DNA from: Brachionus plicatilis
Lineage: Eukaryota > Rotifera > Eurotatoria > Ploima > Brachionidae
Direction: 5' to 3'
Assembly (NCBI GenBank): GCA_010279815.1
Contig: QEOQ01000508.1
Span: 1,092,254 to 1,156,253, forward strand
Length of the DNA stretch: 64,000 nucleotides
Each line of letters begins with the position of its first letter. Position 1 is the stretch's first letter. The notes below the pieces were generated by a model that searched no databases, was not told the origin of the DNA, and was given only the letters and a program-made list of their open reading frames with translations. A program made the position numbers and the translations under genes. This document shows positions 13,001 to 25,527 of this stretch, piece by piece.

Positions 13001-16000
13001 ATGTTAATGCTGCATTAAATTAAAAAACTTTACTTTAAACGTGATCCAAGACTCGAAATTCAACTTTGACGCATGCGGTGTAAGTTAAGAATTTTTTAAC
13101 ATGGGCGAGATGGTATTTATTGCCTGCGCCAAAGTTGTATTTCGGGTTGTAAGGCTGCAATATCGAACGAGGGAATACGGTTTTATTAAAAATTAAATTT
13201 TTTATATTTAAATTAAATTAATTAAAATTGGTGATTTTCTAAGAATTAATTATGACTCTAGAGTCGATATTTCTTTGATTTTGAAATTATATTAGATGCA
13301 CTGTATTTTTCTAAAATGCCAAACTTATTTTAATTGTCAGTTATTAATATTTGACAATAAGCTTATTGATTATTTAATATTTTTAATGTCTTAAACAAAA
13401 AGATAAGAGCTCAAGAATTAGTATTATAAAAATTTAATTTTTTTTTAAATGCTTACTTAGTAGGTATCATTTCATTTTATTTCAACCATTTTCGATTACT
13501 AATGTTTTTTAAAAAAATTTTTTAATAAGAAAAATCGTGTTATATAATTTACAAACATTTAATAAATGACGAAAAGTATTAGTTCAACAGTGAAATCAGA
13601 AACTTTTATTTCATGGGGATTCAAGTTTTAATTTTAAAAGTCAAAATTTTAGCAGATTTTTTTCTGGAATTTTTTAATAAATCAATTAAGAAATATAACA
13701 TTATTAAGTAATTTGTTAAAATAAAAATTTGGTTTTTGGCAATCACTTGATTAATAATTTTAATCATATCCACTTTATCTGTTTCTTCCAGCTCATTGCT
13801 AATTAAAACAATATTAATTAGTTTTCTCCGTTCCATAAGCAACTTTAAAGCAAGTTTTCAGCAGGGATGCTCAGATCTCTTATTTATTGAAAAGGGAATT
13901 TGATTCCTCCTTAAGCTCTCTTCAGAACCTGCTTTTGGCCAAATTTAAGAGTTAAGCGTTTTTGAAACTTAAACAAACTTGTTATACAAAACTTGCTTGA
14001 GAAAAAAACTATGCTAAATAATCTAAAATTGCTATTTATAAATATATTGAGGCATTAATAAGTTTTAATGAGTGTGCAAAGTCTGCGCAGAAAACGACTC
14101 CGGATCTAAAAAATTTGTATGCAGCATAAACTCTTTTTAAGGCTTAAGAACAAATGTTATGTTATCTTCAGGAAAATTGCTTCCCATCAATTGCTCAATT
14201 TCACTCTTTACAAATAAATTACCAAGAAAACCTAATTCACATCTGATTTTGAATTTTATGTTTAATTATACTAATATTATTAAGTATTAATATATTTAAT
14301 GTATTTTAATACTTATTTAATTTTTTTTTTGAAAATTTAATCTCTTGTTTTTCTAAATAGTGGCTGTCAAATTCAGATTTTGATTCAAAATTTTTTCTTT
14401 AAAGCTTTAAATTTTATCATCATTTACATATATAAAATGAGATAATTGAGTAAATTGTAGAAAAATTGTTGAAATATTTACGTTTTTCATATGCAAATGA
14501 ATTCTGAAAATATTTTTATGAAAAAAAGTAATTAATATTAAGATTAAATTTTTTATCTAAAATTAACAGTTTAATTAAATTTTTAAAAAATTAAATTAAT
14601 TTTTCATTACAAAAGACTCAGTTTTTAAACTTGAAAATTTTTTAAGAAAAATTAAATATATCAAGTATAGAATTACAGACGAACAATAAAACAAAACATC
14701 AGCTTGCTTTTCAAAAAATTGATAAAAATTTTTTTTGGTTCTATTTATTCTTATTTGTCAATTGCGGTTATTTTCTCGATAACTAATTTTTAAAACTATC
14801 TTTAAATAAATAAAACAAAAATACCTTAATTATAATAAAAAAATAAAATTTTAATGCTCTTGATTTTTTTTCTTTTGCATAACATAATTATCATTTTTTT
14901 AATATTTAAATACTTTATAAGATATGTAATGTCACCAAATGTCAAAAAATTTTAAATTAGGGAGATTTAAAAGTTCAAAATATTTTTCAAAATAATTATC
15001 TAAAAAATTTTTTTAATTAAATGATGTAAAAAATTATTAGGCTAAATAAAAATTAAATTTGACTAGAATTCATTTTTGCTAAGATAAAATTTGAGCCATT
15101 TAATTTTTTAAATTTTAAAATGGTTGCACGTATAGGTATAGGGTTATAAAGTTTAAATAACTTAATTTATTTCTTATATTTAAAAAAATATTGCATGCTT
15201 AAAAAAAATTTGATTTAATTTTTATCGATTTCAATCATTCTATATAAAATAAATCTAATATATATTCAAAAAATTATTAAAAAAACAAATAATTAAATAA
15301 CATAATATTTGTAATTTAGATTTATGTTTAATATTTGTAAAATTTTACTTATCTTTAAGATGACGCTCCGAATCGTGTTCTTGACAAAAAAATTAATAAA
15401 CTTCAAAAAAATAGCGAGCGTCGCCTGATGGCACATTCTTTAGTTGGCACCCCTAATTACATAGCGCCAGAAATTTTGTCTCGAAAAGGGTACACAAAAT
15501 CTTGTGATTGGTGGTCAGTTGGTGTGATCTTGTATGAGATGATAGTTGGTGAACCACCTTTCAGAGACGAGACCGCTCTTGGAACACAAGCAAAAGTAAT
15601 TAACTGGAAGAACACTCTTAAAATTCCGGAAGTTGTCAAAATTAGCCTAGAAGCCAAAGATTTAATATTCAAATTGTGTACCGATGCCGAAACAAGACTT
15701 GGTGCTGAAGGCATAAAAGCCCATCCATTTTTTAAAGGCTTCGACTTCGGTCCTAACTTGCGACGATCAGAAGCTTTGTACAGGCCGACCATAAAGCACC
15801 CCACAGACACTTCAAATTTTGAGCCCATTGATTCTTCGATTTTGGCTCACCGAAAGGCTAGAATTGAACAACTAAATCGAACTCGGGATTTACAGAGTCA
15901 AAATGTGCACCGAGGATACTCGAGTACTTATAGAAATGGCGGTGAATATTCGGATTTGAATGGAAGTCAAAATGGGCCTAGTAATCCAGTTCTTTACGAG

Positions 16001-16429
16001 TTCACATTTCGGCGCTTTTTCGACGAAACCACTGACAACAAGCTTTTTACCAATTCGATGGATGAGTATGATAATGACAATAGTTTTAAATCTTTTATTA
16101 AAAATATATCTGCTAATCAGAATTTACTAAAATCTGATAGCGAAAAAATGGATTTTAAAAATATAGAAAATGTGAACAACATGGATACTCAGGAGAGAAA
16201 TCTTTCGCCGACACTCACTTCAATGATGGCTTCTGTCACAACTTCATGTAAGACGCTGAATGAGGATAATTATTGCGAAAAGACAATCAACGAGAAAGTG
16301 CAGTTAAAGGAAAGCACTAATTTTAACTCTTATGCAACAACAGATAGTTTGAATGAAGGTTCGATTCAAATAGGCAAAGAAAATGTTACCGGAAATTTAA
16401 ATTCGAACAAGCCGCCAATTTATATTTAA
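10056..16429 (+). CDS. LATS: LATS/Warts Ser/Thr kinase of the Hippo pathway, complete
   Basis: NDR-family AGC kinase that phosphorylates Yorkie/YAP. Coding exons are 10056-11859 and 15360-16429, joined in phase 1 over a 3,500-bp intron to give 957 residues. The N-terminal half is proline-, glutamine- and asparagine-rich, with two PPxY motifs (PPSY 204-207, PPPY 310-313) for WW-domain partners. A MOB-binding helical region (about 370-437) leads into the kinase: glycine loop GIGAFG (448-453), Lys471, HRD 563-565, DFG 583-585. Exon 2 supplies the activation segment RRLMAHSLVGTPNYIAPE, containing the autophosphorylation serine, and the hydrophobic motif YEFTFRRFF (near residue 815) with the threonine used by MST/Hippo. 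About 130 further residues follow this motif, an unusually long tail. Exon 1 is clearly GC-richer than its surroundings. The intron separates the DFG motif from the activation-loop serine. Assignment as LATS rather than NDR rests on the PPxY motifs and the long insert before the activation loop. Confidence 0.95.
12013..12609 (-). mobile_element. 5'-truncated LINE (non-LTR retrotransposon) in LATS intron
   Basis: A 597-bp insert is bounded by perfect 12-nt direct repeats TAGTAAATAAAT at 12001-12012 and 12610-12621. On the minus strand it reads as the last 140 codons of a reverse-transcriptase ORF (12589-12167), with jockey/CR1-like C-terminal motifs such as RSQFDYAFIPLLCS and LQNKVLKHIKFFP. 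A short 3' UTR and a (TAAA)n tail follow. The frame is unbroken and the duplications are identical, so the insertion is fairly recent. Truncation at the 5' end is what target-primed reverse transcription normally leaves. The 3' UTR matches the fragment at 22075-22150. Confidence 0.85.
13037..13180. mobile_element. Short inverted-repeat element, same family as 26236-26392
   Basis: The right end, ATCGAACGAGGGAATACGG, matches the termini of the element at 26236-26392. An inner block at 13054-13076 (CGAAATTCAACTTTGACGC) pairs with 13122-13144 at about 20 of 23 positions. Both copies also share a central block like CATGGG(C/T)GAGATG. The left terminus has decayed. It lies in the LATS intron, about 430 bp beyond the LINE. 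Confidence 0.5.
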
Positions 16430-18728
16430 AATAATTTTAAATATTTAAGTCTAGTTTTATCCATTTATTATGTATTTTTAATGTTTTTGTAAAATTAAAC
16501 AAAAAAAGGACGGTGATAATTGTTTGTAAAAAGCTAGGTGCTTTTTTGTTTTTTTTTTTTTATTTTATTTTCTAATTTAAATTTGTAAATCATGGAATAA
16601 AAATTTAAAAATAGGTCAAAATGGGATAACAATTTTGTTTGGTTATTAAATTTTGAAAATAAAAACTTATTTAATTTTTTTTGTATGAATAGTTATTTTG
16701 TCGTCTATTAATCATTTTTTTTCACATTTTATGAATATTTTTTTACACTAGAATAAAATCAATTATTATAAATACAAATTTAAAAGTCATTTTTTCTTTT
16801 TGTGCCTTCAAACATACATCTGATTTTATTGTAAATAAATGGGCAATGATTAAATACAAATAAAAAAGTGAAACTAAAAAAACAACACACAAAATTAAAG
16901 CTGTCAAAATTATTTTTGAAAGTGTTAATCAGTTAAAAATTCTTTTGATCTTTACTAAATGCGATCTTAACTATTTTAATTAAAATTTTTGTATTCTTAA
17001 TTTTTTTTGATCTAAAAATTTAGATCTTATTGCTGTTGTTAAATATTTGACTATTGAAGAATATTCAAAAGCTTAATTTTTGGTGAATCAATTTTTAATA
17101 AGTTCAATTTCTAATTTTTTTATCAATAATTTACATAGTGATTTTATTTTTAAAAATTTTATGTTAAAAATTCTAATTCTATTTAATAATGCTAGTTGAC
17201 ACCAAAATTTCAGATTAAGCTTAATTTAGTTGAATTAGAATAGTTCAAGAAGAGTCGAAGAACAAAATGCATACAAGTTAGTTTCAATTAGTACCGTAAA
17301 AATAGTGAAATTTAATTTGATCCTATAAAAAAAATTTAAAAAATTATAAATATCCATCAAAAATACATTTATTTTATTAATAAATTTTTTAAGCATTTAC
17401 CGAGCTTATTCTTAAATTGACTGTTTAAATCTAGGGTATTCATTAACTACTACTACTACTACTATTCATAAATTAGCTATTTTAAGAAATTAATACCGAA
17501 TTTAATTGTATTTTTCTTATTTAATTGAAAGTAATATAAACAAAATATTTTTTTCGATTGTTTCATTATTTAAATTTAGAATATATTAAAAAATTTAAGA
17601 AATTTTCCTCATGATATCAAAAATTTAAAAATGACAGTTTTTTATTTAATTTTTATTTTATTTTTGTTTATTGATGGTGAAAATTGATTTCATGAAAATA
17701 ATTATTATTATTAGAAGCAAAAAATTGGTTGATCTTCAGTAAATGAATCACAAGTAATCAATACTAATTTTGGTGAAGTTTTTATTTAATCTACTTAATT
17801 ATTATTATTTTTTATGGTAAATCAAATCGATAAAATTTGAAATTTTGACGTAATATTAAAAAACCATTACAATTTGAAAAATTATTCAAAATTTCTTCTA
17901 AATATTCTAAAAACTTTTAATTTTCAATAGCGAAACTCTATTTTCACAGTCTTTCTAAATGGTTTGATATAAAAGTATTCAAAATTTTTAAAATTATCAA
18001 TTTGACATTTTTTATTGAATTGATTAAAATAAAATAGCATATTTGTATCAATTATGCTTAAGTTTTACTACTTTAAAAAAAATGACATTTTGTTTTTAGG
18101 GAATCATTAATTTTCATTTTAATTTTATTTAAATCCTAAAATTCAAATATTTTGTATAAATCATCCAAATCCAAATTTTTCGGGTAAACAATGAAAAGAA
18201 TGCAAAAAAAAAAAGATGAAATCCAATTATTGCTTAAATTTCAGAGGATGACCAGCTATGTTATGGAATTTAAAAATTTTAAGGTTTTTAAATAAAATTG
18301 ATCTTTTTTGCTGACCAGATTTTTTTTTATAACACTTATGACAAAAAAAAACTTATTGACTAGTTTACTGAAAAATTTTGGTTTGAGTTAAATTTGAGTT
18401 AGGAGAACACATTTTTTAAATCCGAAAATTGTTTTTTTCAATTGTCAAGTTTATTTTGATATTTGAGATATCCAAATCTTATGAATATATTTATGAATAA
18501 AATTAAAAATAATTGAAATGTCTGAACATTGAAAACTAAAATTAAATAGTTCAGAATGTGTTGTGCAACGGAGTTATTGTTCTTTTAAACGCCACAAAAA
18601 AATTATGAAAATAAAAAATTCGTATTTAATTTTACTAAAGAAATTTTAAAATAATTTACCAAGCTTAAACAATTTAAACAGACTTTAGATTTTTAATGCT
18701 TAAAAACCACGAGTTCCCATAAAAAACA
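16430..18728. other. LATS 3' flank and intergenic spacer
   Basis: The first 200 bp hold the probable LATS 3' UTR, with a poly(A) signal AATAAA at 16596-16601. The remainder is AT-rich. It contains a short (ACT)n run near 17450-17465 and no protein-like frame, RNA gene or transposon end that I can support. Confidence 0.55.
16596..16601 (+). terminator. Candidate LATS poly(A) signal
   Basis: AATAAA lies about 170 bp after the LATS stop codon and is followed by T/G-containing sequence. In DNA this AT-rich the hexamer also occurs by chance, so this is only the best-placed candidate. Confidence 0.35.
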
Positions 18729-21700
18729 ATGAGTAGGAACATGGATGTAGAAAAATATCGCAGACACAACGAAAGCGATCGGCAATGGCATCTGAAAAAA
18801 ATTTTCATCAGCAGATATAAGAGTGAGTACGACGAAGATCGTCTACTTTGTTTAGCCCAGTGCTTTGTAAACATTCAAACCATAGGTTGTAGGTAAGACC
18901 AACTTTATTTATTGGAAAAATTTTTTGCAAAACTATTTTTTTTCTTAATAGATATTCGCATAAAATCATGAAGCAAATACAAGAAATGTCCAAAGAATTG
19001 GAACCGCTTATTCTGGGTAATGCAAAATTTATGTTTCATTTAAACTGTCTTGTCTTTTATTTACTTTTCATTTTATATTTAACTTAAAATTTATTCTCAT
19101 GTCTAGAGGATTGTCAACCTAAGCAATCTCCTCTAGATCAATGAAAACAAAATTCAAAAGAAAATTATTTAAAAAGGGGGATTTATTTGTTAAAAATATT
19201 ATTATAACATTAAATAGTTTAAAATTTCTAGCGTAATTTTGTATTTTTCATAGAATTTAAATTAAAAGGATGCTAATAATCAAATAAAATTTTTTATCTC
19301 TGATTGAAAAAAAATTCTTTAAATTCGAATTCACTTTCTAATTTGGGATTTTTTTTATATTTTAAAAATATTTTTTCAGCTATTAAATATAAAGTTCCCA
19401 ATATTTTTAAATAAAAGAAATTTATCAGCAGAGTTTTCTGTATAATTTTAGAGGAATTCACAAGATTAAAAAGAAATCATCAAGATTGCCATAAGTAGAT
19501 GGAAGCCATCAGGCTTGGATACTGTTCTTTATTTAGAGTACAACTGCAACTTAACTTAAATTTTATAATCAAAAATCTGCTCAATTTAACTTAATTGATT
19601 AATAATCGCAAATTAACTTCTAAAGGACCAAATCATTCAATTGTATTTTCAAAGCCATTTTTCAGTAAAGATTATGCTACTTTTGAATAAAAATAAATTT
19701 ATCTGGATTAGAATTTCAAAGTTATATAAAATCAGAATGTTATTTATTTTCATTACAAATTGTTATTGGAATTTAGATTTTTGATAAAAGTTAAATAGAA
19801 TAAGCTTTGTTATTCTTTTGGAAGAATATTTTCATGATCTCAAGACTTCTCCGCAAGTTTCTTGCAGTAGCTAATTATTATTATTATTATTATTTTATTA
19901 AATTGGTGCCAACAATTCGTAATTTGAACTACAACATCTGATAACCAGTATTAGGCCTAACTGCTGTAAGAGAATGAAGAATAAGAGATAAATGATTATT
20001 TGAATAAAATATTTTGAAAGAATTTTGTTTTCATATTTTCGAATAAATTTTATTCGACAAATCTCTTACAAAAAAATCAATTTATTTCTTTTTCTCAATC
20101 TTGATCTTTGTTTAACCAGACCTAAACGAAGAGCCTAAGAAAAGTACTAGTACTAGTAGTAAAAGACCGAGTAGTAGTACTAATTTACATAACACTAAAA
20201 AATTAAAATTAAACTAAAAACTATTAAACACAACCAATCAATCCAATGTACAGAACAATTAAATTTATCAATAAAAAAACAAAATCACCAAAATTTACCA
20301 CCAAATCAAACAGAATCAATTCAAACAGCCAAAATACCAGCCAAACAGCCAAAACAAAATGAACCAAACTGTCCAAGCCAAAAGCCAAAGCTAATCAGCA
20401 AGACTCATCTGGTATCGGACAGAGAGATTCAAATAAAGCAAACTCCTAAGCCTAAAATACAAATACTCACTAGAGAAACTATAAATCTTGCAGCGAACTC
20501 AAACCAACCAAATAAACCAACACAGCCTATTTCATACAAAAATGCTTTAAATTCATCAAATTCTTGCCAGCAATCGAAATTGTCAAAACCAGTGCAATCT
20601 CCGTCAGTTCCAGCTACGACAAGTGAATTGGCACCCGCAGCTTCAACTCTTCCTATTCCTTACGGGCTATCGCCCAATTTTAAAGAAAACAGCCGCAATG
20701 TTCTCCTAAAAATGATAAAGCGCGAAAACAACAGGCCCAATGATCCACTCTCTGTCCTTGTTGGTCCCGGTTCACCAGCAATTAATAACTCTGAAAAATG
20801 TGAGGACTCAAAATTTTTGCGATTGAGTAAAATAAACAAACTCAGAGATGAATTGAGATCAATTAAGTTAGAATTGGACGAAAATTTTAATTTTGTTGAA
20901 TTTTTTGATAGTTTTTGTTCAAAAAATTCAATTGAAATTAAATATGGTCAAAAGTTGGACGGTGATCTGTATTTTGGTGAATTGTTTGTTGAAACTTTTC
21001 GTTTGGTTACAGAGAAAAATAAAAAGAAAAAAAAATGCAAAAATAACACATATAAGAAAGCCTTTGAAATATTGAAAAGTCAGTCTGAACTAGCGGTTAA
21101 ATTGGCCAAAGACCAGGACTTTGAATATGAGTTGTATGTACTAAGTACTGATTTAAGTTCCGCTAATGATAATTCGAATAAGAGAAAGATAAACGATTTG
21201 AATTCGATGCTTAAATCGATGACGTTGCCTAAAGAAAATGATCAAAATGATTTGACACTGAATGATTCAAAAGAAAGTCAGTGCGAAATTGAAGAAGATA
21301 ATGATAATGATGATGATGAAGACAAAAAATCACCTCCATCCAACAAAAAAGACAAGTAAAATTTAGATATTTTTTTACCATGTGTAAATTTTTTGATTCT
21401 GTGTATTTTTTATTCATTTTTTTTTCTTAGGTTAAAATTAGGTTCATTTTATTTGTATTACTTAAATAGATTGTTAAAAATTTTTTAAATTGATATAAAT
21501 ATATAAATTGTCAAAGTGATTTTAAAAAAATTCAATTTTGAGAAAAAATATTTAAATAAATAAACTGAAAAACAAATTTAAATTTGAAAAAAAATGAAAA
21601 TTTCTATATATTTAGAAATCAAAATGTACTTTTTATTCTCATCATAATATTCCAAAAATATTATGAATAAGCTAATACTAGCTTATTCATAATATTTTTG

Positions 21701-24700
21701 GTAAGTTAAAAAAAAAAAGATATTTTGGAATATTGTTTATTCTAGAAAAAACAATTTAAGTTAAGTTCAAAGCAATTTTTTTGAAATAATTGTATTAATT
21801 TAAATTATCTTTTTTATCATTTAGACTCTTAACAATTGCTTCCAAGTCCTGAATTGACTGAGAATAGTCTTATCTGAAAATATTTTTTAAAATAAAGATT
21901 TAAAAAAATGATAAGCATTTGTGAAAACTATGAAAATAATAGAAACTAATTGTTGATTTTATCTTTTTCAACTTATTTTTTAGACTACGAATTGAAAGGA
22001 AAGACTAAAATTTAATTAAAACTCACAGAGTCTTTCTAATTTAATATGAATAAACTGGTTCTTATGAAACTCATTATTTATTTATTTGTTTTTTTAATTT
22101 TAGGGTAACTTCAGGCTACACAGAATGGATCCAAGTCCTTCTTTTTAGCCTATGAAACTCATAATAAAAGAATAAATAAAAAAACAATAAATATGGGCTT
22201 ATGTATTAAGTGACCAGTTAATTCTACTTAATTAAGGGACCAAAATTTAGGAAAATATTAATTGATGAAATTTATTTGATCATTTTAAAAAAGTGAATAA
22301 GTCTACTTTTTAATACATTCTTGTCACGTGAGATTTTAAACCTATAGTATTTTCATTATAAAAATACAATCAGAACCACGACAGCCTACCTGATCCTTTT
22401 TTTACACTTTTAAATGTTTCTTGTGAATGAATGAATTCTTGTAAATTTTCTAGTTTTTCATAATACAAAGCTTTATATTTATTATTTCTAAATTATTCAT
22501 TTAGAGTTTGAGATCTAAAATGCACTTCTCTCAAATTTAAAAAGTAATTAATTTTTTTTAAATTTTCAGATTATTTTAAAAAGTAAATGTCTCTTTTTGT
22601 ACTTAAACTTCTAATTTTTAAATTATATAAAAAATTTACAAAATTATTTTATGATTTTTTATTTCGGTTTTTTAGTTGAGAAATTAAAAAAAAACAAATT
22701 TTACACCAAACTTTTAAATTTAAAGAATGAAAAGTTAAAAACCAATGATTTAAAATTTTAATCTAATATTTTAGCACAACGTAGCTTAACAAATCTTTAA
22801 TTTTTTGATTATTTTCTTTGTATCAAATTCAGCTGGATAACAAATTTAGGAGTTTAGTTGACTTTGTACAGCATACAACAATTTTTTTATGAACAAATTA
22901 ATTTTAAATTTGATATCTAAGAATTGCATTTATCTTCTCTGTTTTATCTTTTTTATCTAAACGTTGAAATCTAATTCCTATTTAATTCAAAGAATTTCTT
23001 TCAGAATGTTAGAAATAATGAAACAAGTTTATTTCAGTTTTTGCATTCACACAACTATTTTTTAAAATTTAGAACAAAATTTTAGGATTTTTCTAAACAT
23101 TTTCAAGCAAAACTGGATTGCGAGAAGACAAAGCCACTTTTACTTCAAAAATTATTATTTAGTTCTAATGATATAACTTATCGCACAATTTTTACCCATA
23201 TTCCAACAAAATTATTTAAGATGATTTAACTTGTTCAAAATCATAACTCAAATAGTGATACAAATCCTTACACTATTTGTATTTAAATTAAATCTAAAAA
23301 TTTGAAAACATTTTAAATTAATGACTTGATGTATCAACAATTAAAATAAAAAAATGCTCAACTTTGAAGACCCTTAGGACTTTTTATATTATCTTAATTA
23401 AAACATAATTAGATGACATTCAAAATTTTTAAATTACTCTTTAATTGAAATTCAAAAAAATCATTTTTTGAATTTATATTCAAATTTTCTATCAATTAAT
23501 TAATTTTAGAAAAAATTTAACTATTTAGCCTGAATGTAATGATATAAAATTAGTATTAAGGAGATAATGTTTTAAAGTTTCATCTTTTAAATGATTACAA
23601 ATTTAATCAAAAGGCTAATAATAGAAATTCATAGTTTTATATTTCTGATACTTGAATTAAAATTTAAATGATAACTCATAAAATGCAAATAAAATTATTT
23701 ATTTATTAATCTAAATATTTAACTCCGTAAGGAATTAATTAAAACATTTGTTTAGGCTTATTTTTAATAAGTTTTACTGGAAACTAATTTCAAAATTTTT
23801 AGTAAAATCTTCAAAATTTATCATTTGGCTTGGTATTTGTTTAATAAAAGATAACTAATAATTTTTTTAATTTATATAATAATTATTGACCAATTCGGAT
23901 TATAATAGAAATAAAAATAATTAAGAGTTATAATGCTTTGAATTAATCCAGAAAATAAGATTTAAAAACCTTTTTTTTTCTGAATACATTATTTAAAACT
24001 TAATTTGGCCATACACATAATGAGATATTACACCATAATTTCCATTAAAAAAATTAAATTTTAAACTTTGTTTAATTTAAGGGTTAAAAAAAATTTAGGA
24101 ACTTTTAATCTGTTTATTCCATCTGATAATTTAGCAGGGCTGATTGACGCAACAAATCTAGACAATTTTTTACACGAGCGAAATTCTATTCAAATTTTAA
24201 ATCAATCATGTTCCAAAAACAATTGTAAATTAGAATTTGAGATAAAGAATAGAGGTGAATGTAATCAATCAGTGAAGAAAGTAGTTAGTGGTGATCAAAT
24301 AGAAGTTGATTCTGAAAATGAAATTTCTGAAAGCAACGAAACAAAACGATTTAAATGCAAATGTTTGATAAATGGAAACAGAGTTTCTTCGGCCTATTCT
24401 GTTTCCAAAACAGATTCAAAACGCTTGTCAGCTTTAAAAGCAATTAAGTTTTTGGCAAAAATTTTTCCAGTTATTAAAGTAATTTTTAATTTTCTTAGAA
24501 TTCAAATTTTTAAATAAAATTTAATTAATTAAGGAAACAAATTATCAATCACTAAATAACATTATTACTTCAGACAAATCAAATTCATCATTTCTTAAGA
24601 TATCTAATGACGATCTCTTTGGTACTCTAGTACCGCCGACTATCTTTGAAACACCTATGAATTCTCTTGACTCATGTTCAACTATGGCTAATATTTCAAA

Positions 24701-25527
24701 CCAATCATTCGGTACGGCTAATTGTCTTTTAGATTAATTGAAAACAAATTTTTTTCTTTTATATTCGTCGGTTACTTTAAATTCATTATAATGCTAAGAA
24801 ATAGGTAACCATCGGTCACTATTTTTGTTTGATTTCAAAATTTCAAATTTTGAGTGACTTGTAAAATTTTTTTGTTTTGAATTTTTGTTCATTTTTTAAA
24901 AATATTTAATAAAAAAAAAGAAAAAGATTTGTTTTTATATTTGTCTTTTTTATTTTAAATGACTTTTATTTAGGTGAGAAATTGATGAAAAAAATGGGCT
25001 GGAAGGGAGAAGGTCATGGTCTTGGACGTAAAGAACAGGGATTACTCAAACCAATTGAGTTTGTTGATATGAATCGATCACGGTTCGGTTTCGGATACAA
25101 TTACCATTTTTGCGATGACTACGATGATGAATTGCAAGAATTAGATTGCGCTGAGGCTGTATCAAATTTAAATTTAAATCAGACAAAAAACACCGATATC
25201 AAAGAAGAAATTCCGAAATCAAAACCAAAAAATAAAGTTAAAATTTATCAATTTATCAGCAATATTAGAAAATTGTTAAATGACTTTGTACAATCAACAA
25301 CAGAAAAAGATTTAGTTTTTGAAAAGAATTTATCAATAGAAGATAGAAAAATTATTCACAAAGAAGCTCATAGATATGGTCTTAAGACTCATTCAGAAGG
25401 CAATGGTACTGACAGATTTATAGTAGTTAGAAAGAAAAAAACTTCAAATGAAATTTTTGATTCTGTTCTTAAAAATGGTGGTGAATTGAACAAATTTGCG
25501 ATTATTTCACATGGCGATTTAGCTTAA
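18729..25527 (+). CDS. NKRF: NKRF-like protein: XTBD, dsRBD-like, G-patch and R3H domains
   Basis: Nuclear nucleic-acid-binding protein of the NF-kappa-B-repressing factor type. The family binds the 5'-3' exonuclease XRN2 and acts in nucleolar RNA processing. Exons read by eye: 18729-18892, 18952-19016, about 20120-20176, about 20254-21355, 24082-24478, 24534-24711, 24974-25527. The start is fixed by an in-frame TAA three codons upstream. The first two exons encode an XRN2-binding XTBD (RLLCLAQCFVNIQTIGCRY). A Q/P/K-rich linker follows, then a dsRBD-like region at about 20.87-21.07 kb and another at 24.34-24.47 kb (FKCKCLINGNRV with a later SALKAIKFL helix). The G-patch is GEKLMKKMGWKGEGHGLG. 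The R3H region ends in the NKRF-type tail KIIHKEAHRYGLKTHSEGNG. The join near 20176/20254 is the weakest: the frame changes there and several phase-1 donors in an (AGT)n tract fit equally well. The last five exons join cleanly. Intron 21356-24081 carries a LINE fragment and a perfect hairpin. Confidence 0.88.
19107..19144 (+). other. Possible alternative terminal exon of the NKRF-like gene
   Basis: The donor of exon 2 (phase 1, after 19016) can join the acceptor TCTAG at 19106. It would then read EDCQPKQSPLDQ and a TGA at 19142-19144, giving an 88-residue protein that is almost only the XTBD. XTBD-only proteins exist in animals (CDKN2AIPNL). The frame fits, but an isoform is inference; the same sequence may simply be intron. 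Confidence 0.25.
21652..21701. repeat. Perfect 23-bp hairpin with 4-nt loop
   Basis: CCAAAAATATTATGAATAAG begins a 23-bp arm (21652-21674), followed by the loop ATAC and the exact reverse complement (21679-21701). A further pairing, AATATTCCAAAA at about 21647 against TTTTGGAATATT near 21724, suggests a larger nested fold. It lies in the long intron of the NKRF-like gene. The stem is too short for an ordinary microRNA precursor. Confidence 0.7.
22075..22150 (-). mobile_element. Extremely 5'-truncated LINE 3' end
   Basis: Only 76 bp of element remain between 12-nt direct repeats TATGAAACTCAT at 22063-22074 and 22151-22162. On the minus strand it is the 3' UTR plus a (TAAA)n tail of the same LINE family as 12013-12609. 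The block AAGTCCTTCTTTTTAGCC is identical in both copies. It lies in the intron 21356-24081 of the NKRF-like gene, in the same strand orientation as the other copy. Confidence 0.8.

Noticed and set aside
12808..13023. 71-codon plus-strand frame in the LATS intron
   Set aside because: Lys/Phe/Ile-rich composition as expected from AT-rich DNA, with no motif, splice context or link to the adjacent LINE.
13621..13842. 73-codon minus-strand frame in the LATS intron
   Set aside because: Somewhat protein-like but unrecognised and without start or splice support. Too weak to call.
21652..21701. microRNA precursor
   Set aside because: The stem (23 bp) and loop (4 nt) are too small for Drosha/Dicer processing. 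It is kept only as a structural hairpin.
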